Part shown: piece by piece, positions 35,201-46,676 of the stretch
How positions within the stretch are numbered: the stretch's first letter is position 1
Layout: each line of letters starts with the position of its first letter
Assembly (NCBI GenBank): GCA_025403435.1
Contig: CM046350.1
Span: 33,360,062 to 33,424,061, forward strand
Reading direction: 5' to 3'
Length of the DNA: 64,000 nucleotides
From: Artocarpus heterophyllus
Taxonomy: Eukaryota > Streptophyta > Magnoliopsida > Rosales > Moraceae
Program-made: the position numbers and the translations under genes
The notes under the pieces: generated by a model
Databases searched by the model: none
Seen by the model: only the letters and a program-made list of their open reading frames with translations
What the model was told of the DNA's origin: nothing

Positions 35201-38200
35201 TGTGACGATCAGTCTTTTTGGGCAGTCACTTTACTTAGTTAAATGTCATTACTTAAACAGTAATCTTACTTACTTAGAAAGAAAATACTGAAATAAATTT
35301 TTTTTCTAAACATATTCTTTAAACGTACTTAAAAATTATTGCGACCTCTATCGCCATTCATGTCGAGACCTCGCTCAACACTTGACTTTAAACCATTTCA
35401 AATCGTTTCTTAAAACTTAACAAGAAACATTTATTAAAACATCGCTTAAAAATTAACTTTATAATTATATAAAACAGTTCGTAAACTGTATCTTAAAACT
35501 TTGAATACAATTCTTAAAACTATGATTTTCTTAAAACTTTGAAAACATTATATTAAATAGTGGAAATTATTTCTTCTGAACAGTGGAAACTTACTATAGT
35601 GGTATCCATACTCAAATCCTCGCATCCATCCTCCGCAGCACCCGGCTCTTCTAACGGGTCCTACTGGTCGCCCATAAAACTACCTACAGCATGAAGAAAC
35701 TTTTTATGAGCTTTTGCTCAGTAAATTCAAATATATTCTCACAAATCATTTGAACATGCTTAGAAACTTTTCTCATGGAAACCTTTTTCTTAAAACGTTT
35801 TTCATAAACATTTTTCATAACATATTTCTAAAATGTTTCTCATAAACTTTTTCATAAAGCATTTTGTAACGTTTTTCATAAACGCTTTTCATAAAATTTT
35901 TAACATAAAACAATCTTCAGATTGCTCTTCATAAACTTAATTTATGTTTTCGTAAACACTTAATATAAAACATTCCTCAAAATGTTTTCCATAGCATATA
36001 AATGTTTCATAACAAGGAAAACTAGTAACATCAAAATGCATATTTCCATTTATGCTCAATTATTAACTTCAATTATGAGCATTTTATGAACATTGTTTTC
36101 TTACTTTAACTTTCTACCTTCGTTTCTTAACTTTCCTTATCTTTCTTTAATTTTCTATCTTTGTTCCTTATCTTTTCTTATCTTACTTTAACTTTCTTTA
36201 TCTTATAACCTTTAGTATTCGTACCAACATCTTTAATCATGAGATCATAAACATGATGCTTCCCTTATAGAAGACTTAAGACCATCGAACTTTGTGGTCA
36301 TATACCTGACATCTAGGAGGTTAAACTTTAACTTTACTTTCATTATCTCACAACAGGGAGGCTGGAAGATACTTTCTCTTTATTTTTACGTGACCTTCTT
36401 ATTAAATTTAGAAAGCATATTAAATGTAATCACATCATATGCAAACACATTTGCAAATCATAGCTTGTACTATAAAATATATTGCATAACAAATGCAACA
36501 TAAAATGCAAACACATTTTGCTAATCATAATTTGTACTCTGAAACTTATTGCATAATAAATGCATCATATAACGCAATCACATATTGCAAATCATAACTT
36601 TTATTCTGAAACATATTGCATACAAATGCAACATATAACGCAATCACATATTGTAAATCATAACTCTTGTTCTGAATCATATTGCACACAAATGCAACAT
36701 AAATGCAATCATATATTGCAAATCATAATTCTTATTCTGAATCATATTGCATACAAATACAACATATAACGTAATCACATATTGCAAATTATAATTCCTA
36801 TTCTGAATCATATTGCATACAAATGCAATATAGGTCTTTTATCATCTAGTCATTCTAGACTAGTAATAATGATTATCTAAAACATATTTACGTACTTGTC
36901 TGAAAACTTCTAAGGGTCATAACAGTGCTTAACTTTTCATATCTCACTTGAACATGTATAGCCTTTCCTTGAGATACGGAAAAAGGAAAAATTAGCTCTT
37001 GTCTTTTTCTTTTTTTTTTTTTGTATTTGTAGAGTCTCTCTCTTGGCTCTGCTCTTGTGACCTCTCTGTTGGTCACGAAAAATTTTCTAAATTCTACTTA
37101 ATTATCTAAATCGTTCTCACGATTTTTAATCGAACCAAGGGTGTCTTATAGTAATTTTTCTAGTTTCCTATAGGCAAATTGGAGGTTATATCCTTAATAG
37201 GTTTCTTATGGACCTTATTGTGCATGTTCATTATGCACTACATGGTATTGTACTTGTATACTATATCTTGTTATACTCTAGATAACAAGCATCAATCATA
37301 ACATTCATATCCATATCATTCGGTCGTATAAGTATCATACTTACATATCACATTCATAAACATATCATACATATACATGTCATTCATATCATACTTTCAC
37401 ATATCATGCTTTCACCTATTACTCATACTCATGTCATTTATATCATACATACACTTATCGTTCATACTTTCATATTATAGAGTTGCTATACATTTTTCTT
37501 CTTTGGATAGCAACTATTTCATATTATATTCATATAATACTTTAAGTCATGTCACATTTATAATACACACACTAATCATAGTTCATAACATTCATGCATA
37601 TCAATATGCAAATAGACTTCAAACATAACGGTTGCAAATTCATTGCAAATCTTATTTTGTACTTTAAAACTTTTTGTGTAATAAATGCAAATATACTTTA
37701 AAAACAACTTACATAACCATTGCAAACTCATTTACAAATGCATATGTAAGCATTTAAAAACTATTTACTTCATACTGTAGGTGAAGTCTGAACTTATCTA
37801 GACTTTACTCTAACGTTCTCCTTTCCGTTTATATCTCGTTCCTTTTCCTTCCATTGGTCAGCATTTGTGTCCTGATCATATGACAGCCGACTCATTTATT
37901 AACTTTTTTTTATCAATCCACTCGATTGATAATGAAACATAATAGTAACCATTTTTTCCTTTTAACTTGACTTGTGCACTATTGGTTTACCCTTTTTCCT
38001 TCGCTAACTTTGTAACCCACCGAGGTTACCTTTCCATTATTAAATCTCTCGTCTCACATGATGGTTACGTTACTTAACGTATTATGGAATATTTTTCTTC
38101 TAGGGACGTTTTGCTAAATCAAAATGTTTGACTCCGCTCTAGCCGTTTTTGTAAAAATGACATTTTTACCCTTTTTGGTTTTTTTGTCAACTTCATAATT

Positions 38201-40001
38201 TTATAAAACCCATTGCGTAACTTTAACATTTCATTTCGTACATATTACAAAAACATCCCCACTAAAGAGCGTTTCCTGACATCGGGCGTTTCGAGTCCAT
38301 TTTGGTCATTTTTGCAAAATGACCATTTTGCCCCTAATCTCTTTTTCTTTCATTCTTTCCTTAACTAAACTTTAATTTCCTTAAAACTTAACATCTATAG
38401 TACTTACTGCCTACAACAATGTAGGAAACCAACGTTCCTTAGTGAAAACCCAGTTTTCACACAATTTTGTAGGTTTGGCTTGAAATACAAAAATATTTAC
38501 ATTTTTGGCCCCGGAACTAAAAATAATCTTTTTGCACCATTAGTCCCCATTTTTCATGAGGAACATTTTTGCTCAAAATACCATATTCAAAATCCTTTGG
38601 GAAAATGACATTTTGGCCCTTTTAATTTTTTTTTCAATTTTATCAAATTCTTGTAAAATTCATAACTCTTAAACCGAGTATAATTTTAAGAAACTGTTCA
38701 CGCCGTCCTAACAGTTTCATCAAGATCTACAACTTTCGTGTTATAACTTTTTTTGAAATTCTCACTATACAAGGGTGTTTTTGGGCAATTTTTATTTTTG
38801 CTGAGAAAGAACTTTTTCTTTCAATTTAGTCCCTAGGGCGTTTTTATAGAAATCCACTTTAAAATTACAAATCCACCCCTGCAGAAACCGTTTCATGGCT
38901 TTTTCAAATCATTCTCATGCTCAAACGTCATTTTCACTAATACTAACATCAAGTTTACAAACCTAATACTTTTTGCAAAAAATACCATTTTGCACTATAA
39001 ATCAAAATTTTACAACTTAAGTATGCCATACATCACATATACATGAAATTTCATCAAATACATGCTCAAGAACTCACATGGGTTTAAAAGAATAAAAATC
39101 AAAACAAAATTCATAAATTTTCAAAGCTTACCCAAATAACACTCTTTTGTTTTCTAGCCTTCCAAGGCTCCTTGAAACTTTTCTCAAGACACCATTTTCA
39201 TACAAAAACACCATGAATTAGTTTCCTCTCTTTTTCCCAAGAAAAACCCTAAAAATCCTTGAAAAATTTTAGATTTTTACCTTAAAACTTGTAAAAATTC
39301 CTTGGGCTTCACTTCTTGAACTTAATTGGGGTTATTTTTGAAAGGATTTGGGTTGAAAAAATTCTTCGGATGGTTCTCCCATGGTGGCCAAATATGGAAG
39401 GAAGAAGGGAGAAGAAATTTTTTGTGATAAGTTGCATTTAATGCTTCTTATCCACTTTGATGACTCATGGTCATCCTTAAGGATGCCCTAGGTGGCAACA
39501 TGCTATTGGGCCACATTTCCAAGCTTGGTGGCCCAATCAAATTCGGTTAGGTGTCCACTTTATGGGGCCCAAAATTTACAGTGTAATTTTTCGTTATGCA
39601 GTATTTTTCTTATACTACCGTAGCCAAATCTGTGTACTTTTTTATCTTTAGACTGTATAAAAATATTTGACTTACTTTTCGTTCACTTTTGAAGGCCAAA
39701 TATGACATTTTTTGTATTTGTGTTTTCATTTTGCAGTATTCTTTCTACATTGCTTTAACTTAAACAATCAAATTTCTGTACTATACGACCTTAAACAGTC
39801 CAATTCCTATACTGCTTTACTTTTACAATGTAATTTTCATGCTGCATAACTTTATTAGTATACTTTCTTACACTGTATTATTTTAATACCGTATAATTTT
39901 CATATTATTATGCAATATTTTTCCTTAAACTATACTTTTCGTCTTCATATAATCTTTAACATAATGCATTTTTAATGTATTGAAGATACCAGGGTGTTAC
40001 A
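35201..40001 (-). mobile_element. Solo LTR, 4.8 kb, gypsy-type, nested in copia-2
   Basis: Precise insertion: target duplication CTAAG at 35196-35200 and 40002-40006. + strand ends are TGTGACGATC and GGGTGTTACA; in element orientation it starts TGTAACACCC and ends GATCGTCACA. Removing it and one CTAAG restores collinearity with copia-4 RT (63330). No gag or pol domain lies within 4801 bp, so it is read as an unusually long solo LTR. It contains a tandem array (36421-36833) and parts resembling the 3.07-kb solo LTR at 4724-7792. The non-LTR alternative is unlikely given TG...CA ends and a 5-bp duplication. Confidence 0.5.
36421..36833. repeat. Tandem array, about six units of about 66 bp
   Basis: Units share TATTGCAAATCATAA, then TTCTGAA(A/T)CATATTGCAT and ACAAATGCAACATA. 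Similar single units recur near 37630-37740. The open frame at 36560-36769 is this repeat read as protein. Confidence 0.5.
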
Positions 40002-40006
40002 CTAAG

Positions 40007-40843
40007 ATTATCACAAAAGAGCTATATCGAGAAGGTACTTAAGAGATTTGGCATGTAAGATTGTAAACCAGGTGACATCCCTGTTGCTAAGGGAGACAAG
40101 TTTAATCTCAGTCAATGCCCCAAAAATGACGTTGAAGTTAAAGAGATGCAAAAGATTCCTTATGTATCAGCCGTATAGAGTCTGATATACACTCAGGTTT
40201 GTACGCGTCTGGATATTGCATACATTGTAGGGATGCTAGGCAAGTACTTAAGTAATCTAGGAATGGATAATTGGAAAGCAGTCAAATGAGTCATACAATA
40301 TTTATAGAGAATGAAGGATTACATGCTCACATATAGAAGATCGGATTAGTTAGAGATCATTGGGTATTTTGATTCTGATTTTGTGGGTGCCAAGACAGTC
40401 GGAGATCCACATCGGGCTATATGTACCTGTTAGTTGGAGAAGCTATTTCCTAGAAGAGTGCTAAGTAGACACTAATAGCTTCCTCCACCATGACAGCAGA
40501 GTTTATATCATGTTATAAGGCATCCAACCATGGGATATGGCTAAGAAATTTTGTCACTGGGCTGCGAATTGTGGATGGAATTGAAAGACCACTTAAGATA
40601 TTTTGTGACAATAAGTTAGCAGTGCTATATTTCAATAACAATAGGAGCTCAATGAAGTCGAAGCATATAGACACTAAGTTCCTCGTTGTTAAAGAAAGAG
40701 TACACAGTGGTCAGGTGTCTATAGAGCATATTGGGACAAACTCCATGATTGTGGATCCACTTACTAAAGGAGTACCACCTAAGGTCTTTCATGAGCACAC
40801 TGCTCAAATGGGTGTTGTATCTCTTGAGGATGTGTCATTTTAG
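40007..40843 (+). pseudogene. copia-2 RT end and RNase H
   Basis: Collinear continuation after the solo LTR: SQKSYIEKVLKRFGM, KPGDIPVAKGDKFNL, then RNase H with TAEFISCYKASNHGIWLRNF, IFCDNKLAVLYFNNNRSS and HIGTNSMIVDPLTKGVPP, ending at DVSF before a natural stop. Several stops interrupt the part before 40490. Confidence 0.5.
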
Positions 40844-41230
40844 TAGAAGTTTGTATTTTGGATGCTTTCTTGTAGTAGACACATTTTATGGTTATTTTAT
40901 ATAGAAATAAAGTTTACAGTTTATTTTTACTCTGAATATGTTTGATTTGATCTCACTAAAGAATAAGGCTGGACCAGTAGGAAATAGGCATGTTAAGATC
41001 ACATTGCATGAAATTTTCTTGCTACACATCCATACTTGATCCATATCGTTTGTTATATTAATATATGTGACTATTGATGGGTTTAGTTACGTTGAATATA
41101 ACAAAGATCGTTTTGATCCTATATTGATATGATTGATGGACTGGATTGATTGGAGATGCTTTTGGTAATGATAGCACAATTCATGAGCTAATAATGTATA
41201 ATTCACATTTATAAAGTTTCATATATATAG

Positions 41231-41244
41231 CCCAAGTGAGAGAT
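41231..41244 (+). other. Polypurine tract of copia-2
   Basis: CCCAAGTGAGAGAT immediately precedes the 3' LTR start TGTTAGAATT. Confidence 0.5.
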
Positions 41245-41699
41245 TGTTAGAATTAATTCCAATAAAGTATGGGCTAATATATTAAATAAATGTGTATTAA
41301 TGCTATCAGATAAGACTAGCCAAATTAAAGTAATCTAATAAAATGCAAAATTTTGGGTTTTAAAGCATCTCATAAAGTGTGGGTACAAAATTATGTGCAG
41401 CGACCTAAAGTCTAATTTCTACTTTTATGATGGGCCAAAATAGAAATAAGACAAATTAAGGAATAATTTATAAAAGGGTCATGGTCCTTGAGTCATATAG
41501 TACATATCTTTTCTGACATCCCGTCACTGGAAAAGAGAGAAAAAACTTCATTTCAGAGAAACTGTACTGACTCATAAGATCAAGAACCAAAATTCAACCA
41601 TTTAAATGGATTCAGGTATGCTTCCGCTAAAATTTTTGATGAATTAATATGAGTTTTGGAATTTGATGATGGTTTTCATCTGTAAAGTTCTTTCCAACA
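41245..41699 (+). repeat. copia-2 3' LTR
   Basis: 455 bp, collinear with 32399-32854, ending TTTCCAACA. The LTR pair differs at many sites, so the insertion is old. Confidence 0.5.
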
Positions 41700-41704
41700 A
41701 ATTT

Positions 41705-42350
41705 TTTTATTTCTTAGGCACCGAAGTATAGGTTTTGAAACATTGTGAGGAATAGATTATGTGATCGGTAACCCCTGAATCAATTTTCTAGGAATTGACA
41801 GAATACTTTTTTTAAGACATGTAAACTAAAGAGGAATGGTGACCTACTTGAGAGTGTTAATGAACAAGCACCAGAAAGTTTTGCCATAGAGCCTATCAAT
41901 CCTTTGATTTTTCAAGATGATGAAAAAGGCAGAAAGTGTTAGGTGGATGTCGGCGGCAGAATAGTGGCAAAATTTTGAGTAGAAACCTAGGAGTGGTCAA
42001 AGCCCCTAGATGCTAGCGATAGCCAATGGCGACAGCAACAGATTATGATGATGGTAGTGATGGAAGGGACTGTGATGGAGGTCTAAGATTGGATCCATAG
42101 GAGTGTCACTTTTGAGCCTGAAACCTTAGATCTGAAGGCCTGTTGCACGAGCCTCCTTGATTGCAGCGGTGGCCGCACAGTGAGGAAAGGTCGAGGACAA
42201 GCAGGTGAGTACAATGGCTAGGAGAAGACGACAATAAAGGTTGTCGAAAAACAGCAGGTCGCCGGCGACAATGGTAATTAATGCCAAAAACTTGGGGAAA
42301 AAAAAAAAACTTAGCTATGAAGGCTGAGAGATCACTTTCCCACAAGATCA
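41705..42350 (-). pseudogene. Old copia remnant (copia-D), protease part
   Basis: The minus strand near 41790-41710 reads KIDSGVTDHIIYSSQCFKTY, a copia protease active site (DSGAT with one substitution) followed by the usual linker, TSVPKK. The remaining sequence toward 42350 is an overlapping open stretch without a clear domain. It continues at 32398 after removal of copia-2. Confidence 0.5.
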
Positions 42351-44011
42351 AGCCTTAGCACTACCTAGAAAAATGATACAAGTACACGTTCACATATAGC
42401 ACATGCCTTAGCACTAATCAAGGAAAAACATCTACAACTATCATATTTACAGCTATATATCGTATAACAAAAGGGATTTAGGTGCTTTCATAAATCCATT
42501 ATTTTCCTCCTATTAATCTGATATTCTATTAGCTATACATTTCTAAAAATCTCATTGTTCCTTCTCTTTTACTATTTGTCTTATTTTTTTTATTGATCTA
42601 TATATATATATTTTTCTTTCTTCCAAATATAAGACTTGCCTAGTATTGTTTCCTTGTTCTTTAATTTAAAATAATGGATATAAGTTAAAAAGTACATATA
42701 AAGTATTATAGCACAATTAGAATAAAAAAATCAATAGTGCAAATGAAACTTTTTTAAAATACTATACATAAAATTTAAAATTGGAAATTTTTCACGGGCA
42801 GAGCGATAAATTTTAGTTCAAAATTAGGGAGGTAAAGGAAAAGTTTAAATATTATGGATGGCACATGAAATAAAAAAAAAATCAAGGGGACTAAAAATAA
42901 AAAAGTGTGGTAGAATAATAATTTTTTAAAAATTCGCGTACATGGGTGAACTAGGCCTAGGGCCTTAAGCTCCCCCAGACCTTAGTTGCCTTCGTCCCTA
43001 CTCATAGCTTTTTCTTTTTTCTTTTTTTTTCACCAAAATTTATCTCTCTCACCTTCTGGCAACACCTTTTTCAAAAAAAGAACCATTTCATTTGTCTTCA
43101 AATTGCTTTGGTTTTGTTTGGCTGATTAGTTGAAAATACGATGGTTTGATTTTTTTTTTTTAAAGTGTGTGGTTTGAAAAATATGGTTTGACAAATAGCT
43201 ACAACATGTTGACAACAAAGGAGAGTTATTTCAGAGTATAATTCGGATTTTGTTTCAAAATGTCCAACTTCAGTTGTAGTCGATATAACGTGCCCTCAAC
43301 TTTTAAATATATCAAGCGTTTCCCTCAACTGATGAAATATTAACAAAAAAAGTCATTTTGTAAGAATTTTAGAAGAAATTAGCATAAAGGCATATTCACG
43401 TCCAATTTTGACTCTTAGAACAATCTTGTTTTATACCACTGTAGGTAGATTACCAGCTTCTTTGTATTGTAGGCTCGAATCATAATTCAGATAATTACAT
43501 TGCATTATTTTCTTTCACAAAAATTTAAATTTCTGTTCAAATCTATGAGTTAAATAGACAAGTTATTTTTGTGTCAATTCAATTCCCCTAACCTTATTAA
43601 CCCTTGTGAAAGAAGTAATGCAATTTTATTTATTTATTTTTATTTTTTATTTTTTGCAAAATTTGATTCCTAGTGCTCGGCCTGAAAGTCTAAACCACAA
43701 TAAAATTGAAACAAGCTTATAATAAAAAATTTATCCTACGTGGGTTATTTTTGAAAACCATTTAACTTCAAGCTTATAATCGAAATTCCAAGAATTTTTC
43801 ATAATCTTGAGTTGCTTAAAGTTCCACAATTTACAGACGAAATTAACTCAATATTATTATTAGTAATCCCAAAATCAATCGTTTGTAATTATCAAAATCA
43901 TCATCAGCTAAACCTTAGGTTGAACACAAAAAAATAAAATATATAACCACAATTATCTCGAGAGTCGAGTATTTTGGTGGACCTATATTTTATGTATAAT
44001 ATTGAAGTTAA
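42351..44011. other. Intergenic AT-rich sequence, no gene seen
   Basis: No domain or long ORF. The 42950-43000 stretch (aggcctagggccttaagctc) resembles generic plant repeat DNA but could not be classified. It ends at the ATTTC target duplication (44012-44016) of the next solo LTR. Confidence 0.5.
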
Positions 44012-44290
44012 ATTTCTGTAACGCCCCAAAATTTATTTAATGTTAATGTAATATAAATGATGAATTAGTATGCCATAATTAATGTTCTAACATTAATTAG
44101 ATTATTTGGCTGGATTTTGAAATTTTGGTGGTTTTGTTAATTTGATAAATTCAAATGATTACATATTGTTTTAAAATAATGTTTTGAGTTTTAAAATACA
44201 ACAATTTGTAAAATGTTAAAAAAATACTCCGTTTTACAAAACCGTGGGCGGCACATGGTTTTCGCACAGTAAAACCGCCCACCGATTTTC

Positions 44291-44420
44291 TCTATTTATT
44301 CTCTCTCTTCCTCCTCTCTCTCAGCTCTCTCTCTCTCTCTCTTCTCTGCCTGTGAACTCTCTCTCTCTCTTTTCTTCCCTCTCGGTTTGCCTCATTCTCT
44401 CTCAATTCTCTCTCAAAATT
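44291..44420 (+). promoter_or_regulatory. Putative LTR core promoter: TATTTATT and CT-rich leader
   Basis: TATTTATT (44293-44300) is followed by about 110 bp of almost pure CT repeats, as in gypsy-1. Inferred transcription start region of the LTR. Confidence 0.5.
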
Positions 44421-44887
44421 TTTGAAAGAAATTCGAATCCAAGCATTAGGTTAGCAAGGAGGAAGCTCGGGGACGTGATTCGGCAACCGAGAACGCAGAT
44501 TGAAGCTTCGATTCGAGGTTAGATTTGAAATTTCTAAACTTTTTCCAAAATTTTCAATTTTGTGCATTTTTGAAATCTAGGTTTGTTTAAGCTTAGAAAA
44601 CCTTGGATTTGAGTTAAATGAACTTAGAATGACTAGAATCTAAGCTTAGATTGAAGAAAAATGGATTGAATTCAAGATTTTTCATTTTTCTCCCTATTTT
44701 CTCATTTTTGGATTTTTGAGATTTTTGAGTTTAAATCTTGTTTAAATGAGTCCAAATGTGTTCTAGTATGTTTTTCTATCAACTATGATTGTTTTCTATG
44801 CCTGGGATTTGAGAAAAACATGTTAGAATCAAGATTTGTGTTTTGGGGAAATCGAAAACCCGTGGCTGAATTTCTGGGTTTTCCCAG

Positions 44888-44995
44888 TTTGGCAGGCCGA
44901 ACTGCGTGTTTGGTAGGCCAGAATAGGGATCGGCAGGCCGAACCCTGGGGAAATGACCGGCCGACCGGACCTGACTTCTGGCAGGCCGACCGAGG
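44888..44995 (+). repeat. Dyad array in gypsy solo LTR
   Basis: Five units whose GG of the GGCAGGCC-type core start at 44891, 44912, 44932, 44959 and 44980 (spacing 21, 20, 27, 21). Best cores: TTTGGCAGGCCGAACT and ATCGGCAGGCCGAACC. Confidence 0.5.
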
Positions 44996-46167
44996 CATAG
45001 AAAATTTTGTGATTTTCACCAGTTTTCACTGTTTTGAACCCTGATTTAAATTCCAACCTTATAGAATGATTTTAAAGATACAAATGGCACATTAGGACAT
45101 CATGAAATGGTTTAGTAACATAGAATGTTTCGAACTAGATATTGATCGACTTAGTTTGTATCTAAGATCGTTCGTGGTTCCGCGGAGCTAACGTATAGCG
45201 GACCAGGATTACGGTGTAGGGCATCAGCAAGAGTATTGAGGTAGGACTTCTACCCCATTTCTTTGGTAACCTGGTTTTGAAATGATTTGGCTTTGAAAAT
45301 GATTTCTATTAAAATGTTTTCAACGGTTGTTTGAAAATGAATTTATTGGTTATATTTTAATATACCGTGATCTAAAATAAACTTCATAATGAATGTAAAT
45401 GACAACACTCGGTAATTGGGCTTTGAATGATGATGATAATAGACACATAGGCATGATGCCATATCAGAGATCGGGTCGTGTAGCGATCGACCTTGGGGGC
45501 AGGTCCCGAAACCCAGCTGGGCCACTACGGTGGTGATATCATGGTTTGCCTAGGAAAAAGAAAATGATATTTCTAGTTATCCAAGTAAACTGTTCTGGGT
45601 AAGAATGGTTTTACTTAAAATTGTTTATTTATTTATCCATTTACTTATTCAAGGTTTCTTTTAAATAATTCCTGAATAATGAAATGTTCCTTTAAATTAA
45701 ATTATTTTATAAAACATAGTCCTACTGAGCCTTTCGCTCACGTTTTACTTGTTTTAAATTTCCCCCTCTAGGTGGTTTTCCATTTAGGTTGGAGAGGATT
45801 CTTCGGACAAGACACAGGAGCATTAGAGGGACTAGTGAACTTATTTGTAATATTTAAATCAAGGCATGTAAGATCTTAACTTTATTTGTACTTGGACTGT
45901 GATTGTATTTATGATATTGTCAATACCATGTGTGTGCACAAGTTGTGGGTCTGTGGGACCCATACTCGTGGCTTTATTATTTTAATATTTATTTGTTTGA
46001 TGTTTTAAACTGTCAAATGTATATGAACTCTTTATAAAGTGTTTTAATGAACCCCACATTTTATACTTAATTCAACCCCTTAAACTCTTGATTTTAATTA
46101 AATTATCTTTTAATTAATTTAAATAATCCGCCACGTCACCTCTCGTACTTTAGGACATGACAATTTC

Positions 46168-46424
46168 ACAATAAAAAGAGAAGGGAACAAAGGATGCAAA
46201 AGGTTGTTGTTGTTGGCTTTTTGTTTTGTTTTGTTTTTTTTTTTTTTGAGGGGTAGATTATTTTTATTTTTGCAAGTTGGAGGGGGTAGATAATTGGAGA
46301 AAAGTTACAATCTAGAAGTGAACTTTTATAGGATATACGAATGAGACCCTTTGTTTAATCACATGATTACATCTAGATTTCTTGAGGGCCACACCTTCTA
46401 CGCAAGTGGATCATCTACTCACGT
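46168..46424. other. Intergenic host DNA with poly-T
   Basis: Non-coding sequence between the gypsy solo LTR and the tandem duplication. T-rich near 46224-46246. Nothing recognisable. Confidence 0.5.
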
Positions 46425-46676
46425 GAAAGAGAACAAATTTTTGATAGCCAAGAGGAAAGATTCTTTTTCACCAGTTCTTTTTTTTTAATAGAACGTTTAG
46501 AGCAATGGTTAAAGCCAATTGATACATTATAGCATATAAAAATTTTACATTATAGTATATTTTTGTTTGACATTGTAACATATGAGAGTTCTAACACTAT
46601 GGCAATTAAATAGAGTGTTTGAGAAATGTGGTTAGAACCACTTGTTTGTTAAAAACATTCTAGCATATAAAAGCTT

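Larger units (their letters stand above)
32399..41699 (+). mobile_element. copia-2: Ty1/copia with internal deletion, hosting a 4.8-kb solo LTR
   Basis: LTRs 32399-32854 and 41245-41699 (about 455 bp each). The target duplication AATTT is at 32394-32398 and 41700-41704. The interior holds a leader, integrase remnant, RT and RNase H, closely related to copia-4 at 58077-64000. Gag, protease and the first part of integrase are missing: the leader joins integrase near 33508 at a point equivalent to about 61636 of copia-4. A gypsy solo LTR sits inside RT (35201-40001). Many stops; non-functional and non-autonomous. Confidence 0.5.
44017..46162 (+). mobile_element. Solo LTR of a gypsy-1-related family, 2.15 kb
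   Basis: Starts TGTAACGCCCC and ends GGACATGACA, flanked by the ATTTC target duplication (44012-44016 and 46163-46167). It is collinear, in opposite orientation, with the gypsy-1 LTRs: same TATTTATT-CT promoter region, dyad array, GGGTCGTGTAGCGATCG stretch and end. No internal domains, so it is a solo LTR. Confidence 0.5.

Noticed and set aside
36421..36833. Regular repeats resembling a CRISPR array
   Set aside because: Direct tandem units of 66 bp without spacers, in plant LTR DNA. No cas genes.
42106..42351. 81-codon minus-strand open frame near copia-D
   Set aside because: No domain. It overlaps the decayed copia remnant and is probably part of its pre-protease region.
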